From Aequorivita sp. (lineage in GTDB: Bacteria; Bacteroidota; Bacteroidia; Flavobacteriales; Flavobacteriaceae): a stretch of 64,000 nt of DNA. Positions 23,919-32,152 of the stretch are shown here, piece after piece. The stretch spans positions 124,001 to 188,000 of the forward strand of contig JAGXGE010000015.1 of the NCBI GenBank assembly GCA_024637015.1, given 5' to 3'. Under the pieces are notes generated by a model. The model saw nothing but the letters and a program-made list of their open reading frames with translations, was not told the DNA's origin and ran no database searches. Each line of letters begins with the position of its first letter. The stretch's first letter is position 1. The position numbers and the translations under genes were made by a program.

Positions 23919-25130
23919 ATGATGAATACAGGAGATACAGCATGGGTATTGATCGCAACAGCATTAGTAATGTTAATGACTCCAGCAGGTTTGGCGTTGT
24001 TTTATGGCGGACTATCCAATAAAAAAAATGTAATGAACACGGTTGGCATGAGCTATGTAGCGTTTTGCACAGCCACACTGGCCTGGGTTGTAGCAGGTTA
24101 TAGTATTGCTTTTGGTCCAAATGGCCATCCAGTTTTTGGATCATTAGAAAGCGTATTTTTAAAGAACATATCAATAGATCAATTGGTTGGAACAATTCCT
24201 GAACTTGCTTTTGTTGCCTTCCAAGGAGTTTTTGCGGCCATTGCAGTGGCCATTATATGTGGTTCAGTAGTAGGTCGATTTAAATTCAGTAGTTGGATTA
24301 TTTTTTCAACACTTTGGGTGCTATTTGTGTATGCACCATTGGTAAGATTGGTTTGGGGAGATGGCTTACTAAATAATTTAGGAGAACTAGATTTTGCTGG
24401 CGGAACGGTAATTCATGTTAATGCTGGTGTGGCGGGTCTATTGCTGGCATTATTACTTGGCAAAAGAAAAAAGAAAATCGTTCATAAAACCAAGCCCTCG
24501 TCTATAAAACTTACCATTTTAGGATCGGCGTTACTTTGGTTTGGTTGGTTTGGCTTTAACGCAGGAAGTCAATTAGCTGCTGATGGGATTGCGGCTAATG
24601 CACTCTTGGTGACCAACGTTTCAGCCTGTGCAGGTGCATTAGCCTGGATGTTGTTTGAATGGTCAAAAAAGCAAAAACCCAGCATTTTAGGACTTGCCTC
24701 TGGAGCTATTTCTGGTTTAGTAGGGATTACTCCTGCAGCAGGATACGTAGGAATTGAAGGTGCTTTAGTGATTGGTTTAGTATCTGGAATAGTAGGCTAT
24801 TATAGTGTAGTCTATTTAAAAAAGGCACTTAACTATGACGACACTTTAGATGCGTTTGGAATTCATGGGGTAGTGGGAATATGGGGGTCTATTGCAACAG
24901 GTCTTTTTGCTGACCCTAGTATCAATGGTGAAGCTGGGCTTTTTTATGGAAACCCTCATCAATTAGTGTCGCAAGTTATTGCTGTTCTTATTACGATAGT
25001 ATTCTCTTTAGTTGGGACATTTGTGCTCTATAAAATAACGCAACTTCTCACCCGAGGAACAAGAGTAGATGAAGCTATAGAATTAAAAGGAATTGACGCG
25101 GCTTATCACAATGAAAAAAGCTTTTCATGA
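23919..25130 (+). CDS. amt: Ammonium transporter (Amt family)
   Basis: This inner-membrane channel of about 11 spans conducts ammonium or ammonia. Family features are MTPAGLALFYGGLSNKKNVMN, AFQGVFAAIAVAIICGSVVGR, DFAGGTVIHVNAG with the first pore His (about residue 166), LWFGWFGFNAGS, ITPAAGYVG and AFGIHGVVGIWGS with the second pore His (about residue 315). One point is unusual: the APIAHWVWG region reads APLVRLVWG, so the conserved His is replaced. It is coupled to the glutaminase gene. No GlnK gene lies next to it; the only PII-like gene in the window is in the metal cluster at 60219. Confidence 0.95.
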   Translation: MMNTGDTAWVLIATALVMLMTPAGLALFYGGLSNKKNVMNTVGMSYVAFCTATLAWVVAGYSIAFGPNGHPVFGSLESVFLKNISIDQLVGTIPELAFVAFQGVFAAIAVAIICGSVVGRFKFSSWIIFSTLWVLFVYAPLVRLVWGDGLLNNLGELDFAGGTVIHVNAGVAGLLLALLLGKRKKKIVHKTKPSSIKLTILGSALLWFGWFGFNAGSQLAADGIAANALLVTNVSACAGALAWMLFEWSKKQKPSILGLASGAISGLVGITPAAGYVGIEGALVIGLVSGIVGYYSVVYLKKALNYDDTLDAFGIHGVVGIWGSIATGLFADPSINGEAGLFYGNPHQLVSQVIAVLITIVFSLVGTFVLYKITQLLTRGTRVDEAIELKGIDAAYHNEKSFS

Positions 25131-25447
25131 CTAGTATTTTAATTTAAGATATAAACAGAAATGACGGTTTGGGTCCGCAACTCACCTATAAAAAAATCCA
25201 TTATATCATTTTTCTGAAGATGATACTATTCGTGGAAATGTTTTAGGTCATGGAGCAGCAGGAGAAACGTTTTTGTTTCTAAACTTGTGAATTAATTTCG
25301 AAGAACTAAATGTATAGTAAGTCCGAAAATTAGTACAATGCTTCTATGTGTATATAGATTTTTTCAGAAACGATAAAAAAACTGGAATTCTCTAGTTACG
25401 TGTATAAGAATGTGCTGAGATAATAAACAGTACTTTTCAATCTGCAT
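25131..25447 (+). other. Spacer with a possible short coding remnant
   Basis: Near 25210-25290 a frame reads YHFSEDDTIRGNVLGHG, then AAGETFLFLNL and a stop, with no start codon and a frame change upstream. It could be the tail of a lost outer-membrane protein. The rest shows no gene, and I cannot name the family. Confidence 0.25.
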
Positions 25448-25553
25448 GTCCAGACCGCAACTAAAATGTTGTGTTGTTCTCCACCAGAGGCGGAGGATGT
25501 GGTTTAGCAATAGACCGATGAGAAGCTTTTCCTAAATGGAGAGGCTTTTTTTG
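25448..25553 (+). ncRNA. Structured element, copy 2, ending in a terminator
   Basis: This copy shares nearly all bases of copy 1 outside the variable hairpin. The variable hairpin is TTCTCC paired with GGAGGA, different from copy 1 but again paired. The tetraloop hairpin has GCAA in place of GAAA, both GNRA loops. The terminator stem (25523-25552) changes several bases while keeping all 10 pairs. Only 12 bases of tRNA-like sequence (GTCCAGACCGCA) precede it, fewer than in copy 1. It lies 286 bp upstream of the histidine kinase gene and is separated from it by its own terminator. Confidence 0.55.
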
Positions 25554-25838
25554 TTTTTTGTAAACTCTGCGCTAATACTGCCAATTCAAGGTATATATTT
25601 AAGAGACTGTTGTTAGATGCCAAATATTTGATTAGATTTAACAATCAAAATTTATTGGAAACTTAAAGTTGGTCCTTTACTTTCAAAATATTTTTTAATG
25701 ATTTTGCTACTGCCAAATTTAAAGTACTTCGCCAGATAAATATAATGAATGAATAAGTGGGCATAAAGGGACATGCATTAAAAAGTAAATGAAAGCATTG
25801 AAGCCATAAATATCAATTTGAACATTTCCCGATACATA
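25554..25838. other. Spacer upstream of the histidine kinase gene
   Basis: This AT-rich region of about 285 bp must contain the kinase promoter. I see no box like those upstream of the response regulator and surface genes, no RNA gene and no open frame of note. Confidence 0.4.
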
Positions 25839-28800
25839 ATGATGTTATTTAAAATGTTGGCCATTTGTTTGTGCATCACCACTTTTCAACTTAGTGCCCA
25901 AACCTTGTCCCAAATGGAAACATTATCCACAAATGATGGTTTACCATTTCGGGATGTTACTTCCATAGCGCAAGATAGCCTAGGGTTTATGTGGTTTGGA
26001 ACTTCTCAAGGCTTAATGAGGTATGATGGTTATTCGTTTAAACAATATAACAGCAATCCCCAAAATCCAAATTTTATAGGAAAGGATTTATTAACCGAGC
26101 ATAATATAATTTATAGAGATCCAAATTTTTTATGGTATGTCGCAAACAATTCATTATTTCGGCTAAACATAAAAACAGATGGTATCCAAGCTTATGGCCA
26201 AACAGAAGGTATAAAAGGAGGAGTAATAGAGCTACATATAGATTATAAAAAGCAAATCTGGATTGTTTCAGAAAACCATTGGACTTCTTCTAAGACAGAT
26301 ACAAAGCAATACCTCCAAAAATATAACGACTCTAATAATTTTAAAGTAATTGATAGTGTAAAAAGAGGAGAACGAGAATTCACTAAGTTAATTTCTGATA
26401 GCGACAACAATCTATGGTGGACAACAATAAATGGAGGAACCAGACAGTATTCTGAAGAAGGAAAGCAACTAGATGTTCTCACTTTAGATTGGTGGTCTAA
26501 TATGGATAAAGACTCTCTTGATCCTGCTCATCGATTACTGCTTTTTAGTCAATATGATCTAAATACCTACAATGGGGTAAGTGCTGGCACCAATAATTTT
26601 GGAGGGTATTTATTTTTTGACAAGGACAACAATCATTTTTTCTTTCCAATAGATCGAGGGATTGTTAGGTATAATCCAATTTCAAAAAAATTGGAAAGCA
26701 TTTTAAAGGGCCCGATAGGCATTAGTCACGCTATTGAAGATAATGAAGAGAATATTTGGTTTGCGGGAGGATCGGTATTGTACAAAATGGATCGCTTTGG
26801 AAATATTTTCAATTTTACTGAAACGATACATCAAGTGCTGGATTTTACCAATATCTCACAGCTTTTTATTGATAACAGCGGGTTATTGTGGATCGCTACG
26901 GATAATGGACTGGTAAAAATAAAAATAAAACCTAAAATCTTCGATCAGTTATTTAGATCTAATGAAAAAGGCTGGGGAAATAGCATGCGTAGTATGTTTG
27001 AAACCAAAGATGGCAACTTAATAGCCATGTATGAAAGGGGAAAGAAGCTTGTTGTGTTTGACCTATATGGCAAACAACAACAAAATCTAGAATTATGGGG
27101 TGAGTATCCAAAAAATTATAATCCATTGTTTGGTGCCCGTTTTTTCGCAATGGATTTGAATGAAGAATTTGTTTATACCGTTAATGATTATTTGATAAGA
27201 ATACGATTAAAAGATGGCCACACCACTATCTTTCCCAAATATTCCAACCGCCTTAATATAACCGGTCCTAACCCCATAATAACCCTTAAAGATGGACGCC
27301 TATTATTTGGGTTTACACTTTCAAAACTCACATTGTACGATCCATCAACAGGAAAAAGCGAACGGGTTTTTAAAGATACCTTCCAGAAAGATATTTTACA
27401 CTTTAGATTTTTTTTAGAAAGCAAAACGTCCGGGGTTATCTGGATTGGAACAGTTAATGACGGACTTTTAAAAATAAATTTAAACGGTACTATTGAGGCA
27501 CAATACGACTTAAATTCAACACCCCCCTTAAACAATAATAATGTTATTGTAATTCATGAAAATGAAGATAAAAGCCTGTGGTTAGGTACTTTCGGGGGAG
27601 GGTTAACGTATTTAAATCCAAAACAGGGAAAAGTTTTTTTTTACAATACGAACAATGGCTTAGCAAACAAAAATGTTGTTGGAATTTTACCATATAAAGA
27701 ATCATATCTTATAGTAAGCACTTATGAAGGGCTTTCTTTTTTCAATACAAAAACGAAGAGTTTCCAAAATTTTTATGAAGAAGATGGGCTTACCAATAAT
27801 GAATTTAATTATACGTCATTCTTTATAGATAGTAATGGCTATTACTACTTTGGTGGAATGAATGGGATTAATAGATTTAAGCCAGAAAATCTAATTACAG
27901 AAGATGTTTTGTCAAAACCCATTCGACTTACATCCTTAACCCGCTTTAATAGTAAACGCAACGATGTTTTAAAAATCGACCTGTCGTATGCACCCCCTAA
28001 CGTTATCTCGATCTCACCTTACAATCAATATTTTCAAGTCAATTGGACCATACCTAGTTATTTTAAAAATAAATCAAATACATATTTCACAAAACTGGAG
28101 GGTTATGAGTCTTCTTGGTTTTTTCAAGGTACAAACCCATATGTACGTTACAATAAATTACCTGCTGGCGACTACGTGCTAGAAGTGAAAAGCTCAGCGT
28201 TTAACAGCTCAGAAAATAATAGCACATTAAAGATTCCCATAAATGTAAAACCTATTTTCTATAAAACGTGGTGGTTTATTTTATTGAGCATATTATGTGC
28301 GATGGCAATTATCTATGGATTGTATAGGCTCCGTATAAAACAACTATTAGCTGTAGAACATTTGCGGACAAAAATTTCAAGTGATTTGCATGATGATCTA
28401 GGCTCCATGCTTTCCGGTATTGCCATGCAATCTGAATTATTGGAAGCTAATGCTAGAATAGAGGACAAAAACAAACTAAATAAAATAGCGCGTTTAAGTA
28501 GAGATGCCATTTCAAGCATGCGAGACCTGGTGTGGAGTATTGATAACCGCAAAGAAAGAGTTTCAGATTTATTAGAGCGCATGGAAGAACTTGCAGAGGA
28601 ATTATTGTTCCCTAAAGGAATTAACTTTAATATGGAAATGAACAACATAGCTCTTAACAAAAAGCTTCCCATTATCACAAAGCAACACTTGTTTTTTATT
28701 TATAAAGAAGCTATTACCAATATTCTAAGACACTCCAACGCTAAAAATGTATGGCTTCAATTTAAAAATCACCAAGGGAATTGTATCGTACTAATTAAAG

Positions 28801-28946
28801 ACGATGGAACCTTAAAACCATCCAAAAAATCAACCGGTTTTGGACTTTCCAATATGGCACTTCGTGCAAAAAAAATGAATGCCACGATTAATTTTAATAC
28901 TGAAAACGGATTTGAGATTTATATTAAGTTGCCATTTATGTTGTAA
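25839..28946 (+). CDS. Sensor histidine kinase with two-propeller periplasmic sensor and Y_Y_Y domain
   Basis: I use ATG 25839, which gives a signal peptide (MMLFKMLAICLCITTFQLSAQ); a TTG seven codons upstream is less likely. Residues about 25-700 contain repeated Reg_prop-type blades (DSLGFMWFGTSQGLMRYDGYSF, NSGLLWIATDNGLVKI, DKSLWLGTFGGGLTYLNP), followed by a Y_Y_Y-type domain (KLEGYESSWF). One membrane span is at about 811-831. The kinase part is of the NarL-partner class (HisKA_3): phospho-accepting His851 in SSDLHDDLGS, the N box EAITNILRHSNA, and GFGLSNM. The protein senses an extracellular ligand, often a sugar in this family, and phosphorylates the response regulator encoded 75 bp downstream. 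Confidence 0.93.
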   Translation: MMLFKMLAICLCITTFQLSAQTLSQMETLSTNDGLPFRDVTSIAQDSLGFMWFGTSQGLMRYDGYSFKQYNSNPQNPNFIGKDLLTEHNIIYRDPNFLWYVANNSLFRLNIKTDGIQAYGQTEGIKGGVIELHIDYKKQIWIVSENHWTSSKTDTKQYLQKYNDSNNFKVIDSVKRGEREFTKLISDSDNNLWWTTINGGTRQYSEEGKQLDVLTLDWWSNMDKDSLDPAHRLLLFSQYDLNTYNGVSAGTNNFGGYLFFDKDNNHFFFPIDRGIVRYNPISKKLESILKGPIGISHAIEDNEENIWFAGGSVLYKMDRFGNIFNFTETIHQVLDFTNISQLFIDNSGLLWIATDNGLVKIKIKPKIFDQLFRSNEKGWGNSMRSMFETKDGNLIAMYERGKKLVVFDLYGKQQQNLELWGEYPKNYNPLFGARFFAMDLNEEFVYTVNDYLIRIRLKDGHTTIFPKYSNRLNITGPNPIITLKDGRLLFGFTLSKLTLYDPSTGKSERVFKDTFQKDILHFRFFLESKTSGVIWIGTVNDGLLKINLNGTIEAQYDLNSTPPLNNNNVIVIHENEDKSLWLGTFGGGLTYLNPKQGKVFFYNTNNGLANKNVVGILPYKESYLIVSTYEGLSFFNTKTKSFQNFYEEDGLTNNEFNYTSFFIDSNGYYYFGGMNGINRFKPENLITEDVLSKPIRLTSLTRFNSKRNDVLKIDLSYAPPNVISISPYNQYFQVNWTIPSYFKNKSNTYFTKLEGYESSWFFQGTNPYVRYNKLPAGDYVLEVKSSAFNSSENNSTLKIPINVKPIFYKTWWFILLSILCAMAIIYGLYRLRIKQLLAVEHLRTKISSDLHDDLGSMLSGIAMQSELLEANARIEDKNKLNKIARLSRDAISSMRDLVWSIDNRKERVSDLLERMEELAEELLFPKGINFNMEMNNIALNKKLPIITKQHLFFIYKEAITNILRHSNAKNVWLQFKNHQGNCIVLIKDDGTLKPSKKSTGFGLSNMALRAKKMNATINFNTENGFEIYIKLPFML

Positions 28947-28949
28947 AAA

Positions 28950-28998
28950 AACCACATATTGATGTTATTGCAACACATAAATAAGTAGGCTACCTTTA
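28950..28998 (+). promoter_or_regulatory. Response-regulator-type promoter upstream of the regulator gene
   Basis: AACCACAT (28950-28957), three bases, GATGT, one base, ATTG (28967-28970), 20 bp, then TACCTTTA (28991-28998). The box abuts the -33 element. The same order and spacing is found at 29757 and 32049. It suggests that the regulator gene has its own, autoregulated promoter. Confidence 0.65.
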
Positions 28999-29021
28999 AA
29001 ATCTCGTTTTAACAAACCTAG

Positions 29022-29654
29022 ATGAAAACCATACAACTTGCCTTTATAGAAGATGATCCTTTGGTTCAAGATAGTTTGAATACCTATTTTTCGGCTCAAT
29101 TACACACACATATATTATTGTCGGCTACTTCGGTGGAAGCGTTTTTGGATGCATTGCCCAATGCCGATACCCTTCCATCTATTATACTATTGGATATTAA
29201 TTTACCCGGAATTTCAGGAATAGATGGCTTACCATTGATTAAAAAAGCCTGTCCGGATACGGATATTATCATGCTCACCACCTTTGAAGAAACAGACGTG
29301 ATTTTTAAAGCCTTATCCAATGGTGCTTGCTCGTATGTTTCCAAAAGGGTATCTCTTGAAAAAATTGCTGAAGCCATAACGGTTGTTCATGAAGGAGGTT
29401 CGTATATGTCTCCTTCCATAGCGAGAAAGATCGCAAATTTTTATATGCGAAAAAGCAAGCACAACAGTGTGTTAACCAAACGTCAAATGGAGATTGTGAA
29501 CGGTATCGTTTCTGGAAAAAGCTATAAGGTAATTGCTGAAGATTTATTCGTGTCCTTAAATACAGTTAGGAGCCATATCAAGAACATCTATAAGATTTTG
29601 GAGATCAACAGTAAGGCCGAATTGATCAAAAAATCCCTCGACAGAGAACTATAA
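29022..29654 (+). CDS. NarL/FixJ-family response regulator
   Basis: The receiver domain (about residues 1-120) has the acidic pair in FIEDDPLVQD, the phospho-accepting Asp58 in ILLDINLPG, the Thr of MLTTFEE and the Lys of YVSKR. The C-terminal LuxR-type domain (about residues 143-205) reads LTKRQMEIVNGIVSGKSYKV and LNTVRSHIKNIYKIL. It should be phosphorylated by the kinase encoded directly upstream. Three promoters with a common AACCACAT...GATGT box, including its own, are the best candidate targets. The last 69 codons and the downstream region are duplicated at 31737-32114. Confidence 0.95.
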   Translation: MKTIQLAFIEDDPLVQDSLNTYFSAQLHTHILLSATSVEAFLDALPNADTLPSIILLDINLPGISGIDGLPLIKKACPDTDIIMLTTFEETDVIFKALSNGACSYVSKRVSLEKIAEAITVVHEGGSYMSPSIARKIANFYMRKSKHNSVLTKRQMEIVNGIVSGKSYKVIAEDLFVSLNTVRSHIKNIYKILEINSKAELIKKSLDREL

Positions 29655-29822
29655 ACCACACTTCATTCAAGATTTTATTTCAATCTTTCAGTAGAATTGA
29701 CTGGTCTTTTTATAAAGCTCATTTCGGTTTTCAATTTAAGACTCTTCAGTACAAAAAACCACATCAAGATGTGATTGACACGTGCTTTTATAGTAAATAT
29801 CTTAGTGCGCATGATTTTACTT
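29430..29822 (+). repeat. 390-bp segment duplicated at 31722-32114, copy A
   Basis: It covers the DNA-binding end of the response regulator gene and the whole promoter region of the next surface gene. Copy B lies 2292 bp to the right in the same orientation, and only scattered base changes separate them. Confidence 0.9.
29757..29805 (+). promoter_or_regulatory. Response-regulator-type promoter upstream of the tail-fibre-like gene
   Basis: AACCACAT (29757-29764), CAA, GATGT, then ATTG (29774-29777), 20 bp, and TATCTTAG (29798-29805). CACATCAAGATGTG within it is a perfect inverted repeat. The box-to-minus-7 distance is the same 33 bp as at 28950. The gene starts at 29863. Confidence 0.65.
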
Positions 29823-29862
29823 CGTTGATACGAAAGAAAATCACCTTGTAAAAGATTCTATT

Positions 29863-31425
29863 ATGAAATTAAGAAGTATTCCCACTATTCTATTTTTTTT
29901 ATCCTTTTTTGGTAGTCTAAATGTAAGTGCACAAGTGGGTATTGGCACCACCAGCCCCAATGCCCAACTGGATATACAGGCGTCCAATCAAGCAACACCT
30001 GCAAATACCGACGGTATTTTAATCCCTAAAGTAGATGAATATCCAGCAAGTAATCCAACAGCATTACAAGACGGCATGCTAATCTATGCAACCGGTGCCG
30101 GTGCCCCTGCCAAAGGATTTTACTATTGGGACAATGCGCTCACGGCTTGGGTCCCTTTTGGGGGTGGAGGTACGGTTGAAAAGATAGATGACCTATTGGA
30201 TGGGAAATCGGATAGCGATGGTACCGATGATGGGTCTTCGGTATTTTTGGGATTAAACGCAGGTGCTACAGATGATAGTTCGAACAATCAAAATGTCGGG
30301 ATTGGATTTCAAGCATTAACGAGCAATTCTACCGGCTTTCAAAATGTAGCTCTGGGAGCTTATACATTACAAGCAAATACCACAGGTATTGACAATACCG
30401 CCACAGGTTTTGAAGCCTTAAAATTAAATACCACAGCCAATGGAAATACCGCCTATGGCTATCAAGCGTTAACTTCAAATACAACGGGGGCTTACAATAC
30501 GGCCACAGGATGGAGCGCTTTAAGAAATAACACAGGGAATTATAATATTGCAATTGGGGCCTCTGCCTTGTACTCAAATACCACAGGTATAAATAATATT
30601 GCAGTTGGCGTTAATGCACTTTCTGCAAATACTACAGGAGCATCTAATAGTGCCATAGGGCTTGAATCATTAAAGACGAATACATATGGAAACGGAAATA
30701 CGGCACTTGGGTATTTTGCACTTAAATATAACAACAGTCCTGGTAGTAATACGGCAGTAGGATATGGGGCGCTATATTTTAGTGATACAGGATGGGGCAA
30801 TGTTGCGGTTGGTTCCGAAGCATTGAAAAATAATTATACTGGTCTTTATAATACAGCGATAGGGTATCAATCAGGAAATGCACTTAATAACGCTGGAAGC
30901 AATAATATTATAATTGGTGCATTAACTCAGGTTCCTTTAGCTGCTAATTCTAACCAAGTGCAAATAGGAAATGGATCTATTTTATATGCAGGTATTACAG
31001 TGCCGTGGACGGTTACTTCCGATAGACGCTGGAAAAAACAAATTCGACCCTTACCATATGGCCTGAATATGATTGAAAAACTAACGCCGGTAGATTATAC
31101 CCGAAAGAACAACGAGGCCCAAACACGAGAGATAGGATTTATAGCCCAAGATTTGAAGGAAGTGTTACAAGCGTTGAACTATGACGATCAAGGGCTGCTC
31201 ACCACCGACGATCAAGGGTATATGAGTGTGCGATACAACGATTTTATTCCGGTATTGGTAAAAGCAGTACAAGAGCAACAGCAAATAATCGCCGAACAAC
31301 AAAAATTGATTGAAGCCCTACAAAGGGAAAAAGGAAAACAAGAACTAATTATTTCTCAAAGCCAAGAAACCAATAAAAACATTGAAGCTAGACTATTAAA
31401 ATTAGAAGCCCTTATTTCTCAATGA
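29863..31425 (+). CDS. Surface fibre protein with head-type repeats and S74 intramolecular chaperone
   Basis: The signal peptide (MKLRSIPTILFFLSFFGSL, ending SAQ) precedes an N-terminal domain VGIGTTSPNAQLDIQ common in Flavobacteria. Residues about 140-345 are 14-16-residue repeats of the form NTAxGxxALxxNTTGxx, the left-handed YadA-head type. The C terminus has an S74-type domain: SDRRWKKQIRPL (Ser-Asp at the self-cleavage site), IGFIAQDLKEVL, YNDFIPVLVKAVQEQQ, then a coiled coil. The family self-cleaves and trimerises tail fibres; here it is probably an exported trimeric adhesin. It carries no T9SS sorting domain. The gene has its own promoter with the regulator box, so it is a likely output of the two-component system. 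Confidence 0.88.
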   Translation: MKLRSIPTILFFLSFFGSLNVSAQVGIGTTSPNAQLDIQASNQATPANTDGILIPKVDEYPASNPTALQDGMLIYATGAGAPAKGFYYWDNALTAWVPFGGGGTVEKIDDLLDGKSDSDGTDDGSSVFLGLNAGATDDSSNNQNVGIGFQALTSNSTGFQNVALGAYTLQANTTGIDNTATGFEALKLNTTANGNTAYGYQALTSNTTGAYNTATGWSALRNNTGNYNIAIGASALYSNTTGINNIAVGVNALSANTTGASNSAIGLESLKTNTYGNGNTALGYFALKYNNSPGSNTAVGYGALYFSDTGWGNVAVGSEALKNNYTGLYNTAIGYQSGNALNNAGSNNIIIGALTQVPLAANSNQVQIGNGSILYAGITVPWTVTSDRRWKKQIRPLPYGLNMIEKLTPVDYTRKNNEAQTREIGFIAQDLKEVLQALNYDDQGLLTTDDQGYMSVRYNDFIPVLVKAVQEQQQIIAEQQKLIEALQREKGKQELIISQSQETNKNIEARLLKLEALISQ

Positions 31426-31510
31426 TTTAAGTAAGTAATTACTTTATTACTGTTGTTGGTATTTGGTTAATTACCTCTAAAAGACCTACAGCGTATAGCT
31501 AAATAATCTA

Positions 31511-31692
31511 CTGGAAACGGACTGACGGCTATTACGGTTACTGGTACAAATGGTGAAATCAACACCCTTATGGAATTTCTTGCTAGGTTTATTTTTTATG
31601 GAACAGATGCTATTACAGGAACTTTTGCTTGTATGAAGAAGATAATGTTGCTGCTTTTAAAGGTATTACAGGCAAAGTATACTATGTGTGAG
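31511..31692 (+). pseudogene. Frame-shifted relic of an adhesin like the one at 32153
   Basis: Reading from 31511, TGNGLTAITVTGTNGEINT matches the ITATGIIGEINTPE region of the large adhesin, and GTDAITGTFA matches its GTDAVIGTFAGITEG region; a one-frame shift later, EDNVAAFKGITGKVYYV matches ...NLGDITGKISYVG. The piece between these regions is deleted. It shows that a related adhesin gene once lay here. It has no start codon of its own. Confidence 0.6.
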
Positions 31693-31736
31693 GCCTGTAT
31701 ATCTTACCTTCTATTACAAAAATTGCAAACTTTTAT

Positions 31737-31946
31737 ATGCCAAAAAGCAAGCACAACAGTGTATTAACCAAACGTCAAATGGAGATTGTGAACGATATCG
31801 TTTCTGGGAAAAGCTATAAGGTAATTGCGGAAGATTTATACGTGTCCTTAAATACAGTTAGGAGCCATATCAAGAACATCTATAAGATTTTGGAGATCAA
31901 CAGTAAGACCGAATTGATCAAAAAATCCTTCGACAGAGAACTATAA
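31737..31946 (+). pseudogene. Duplicated DNA-binding domain of the response regulator
   Basis: The 69 codons reproduce residues 142-210 of the regulator encoded at 29022, with a few substitutions (NDIV for NGIV, LYVS for LFVS, KTEL for KAEL, SFDREL for SLDREL). It has no receiver domain. An ATG is present by chance within the frame. The frame is intact, so a DNA-binding-only protein could be made and could compete for the promoter boxes, but no promoter is evident, and I score it as a gene fragment. Confidence 0.65.
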
Positions 31947-32048
31947 ACCACACTTCATTCACGATTTTATTTCAATCTTTCAGCAGAATGGAATGGTCTT
32001 TTTATAAAGCTCATTTCGATTTTCTATTTAAGACTCTTCAGTACAAAA

Positions 32049-32097
32049 AACCACATCAAGATGTGATTGACAAGTGCTTTTTTAGTAAATACCTTAG
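32049..32097 (+). promoter_or_regulatory. Response-regulator-type promoter upstream of the giant adhesin
   Basis: AACCACAT (32049-32056), CAA, GATGT, ATTG (32066-32069), 20 bp, then TACCTTAG (32090-32097). The spacing is identical to the two other sites. It lies in duplicated sequence, so it is not independent of the site at 29757. The gene starts at 32153. Confidence 0.65.
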
Positions 32098-32152
32098 TAT
32101 GCAGGATTTTACATCCTAATAAAACTAAATTCAACGTACTAAATATTTCACT

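Larger units (their letters stand above)
31722..32114 (+). repeat. 390-bp segment duplicated from 29430-29822, copy B
   Basis: It carries the DNA-binding end of the regulator gene and the adhesin promoter. The left edge joins the adhesin relic, which marks a recombination junction near 31720. Confidence 0.9.

Noticed and set aside
25818-25838. TTG start for the histidine kinase
   Set aside because: The ATG at 25839 gives a cleaner signal peptide, and TTG starts are uncommon; the extra seven residues add nothing.
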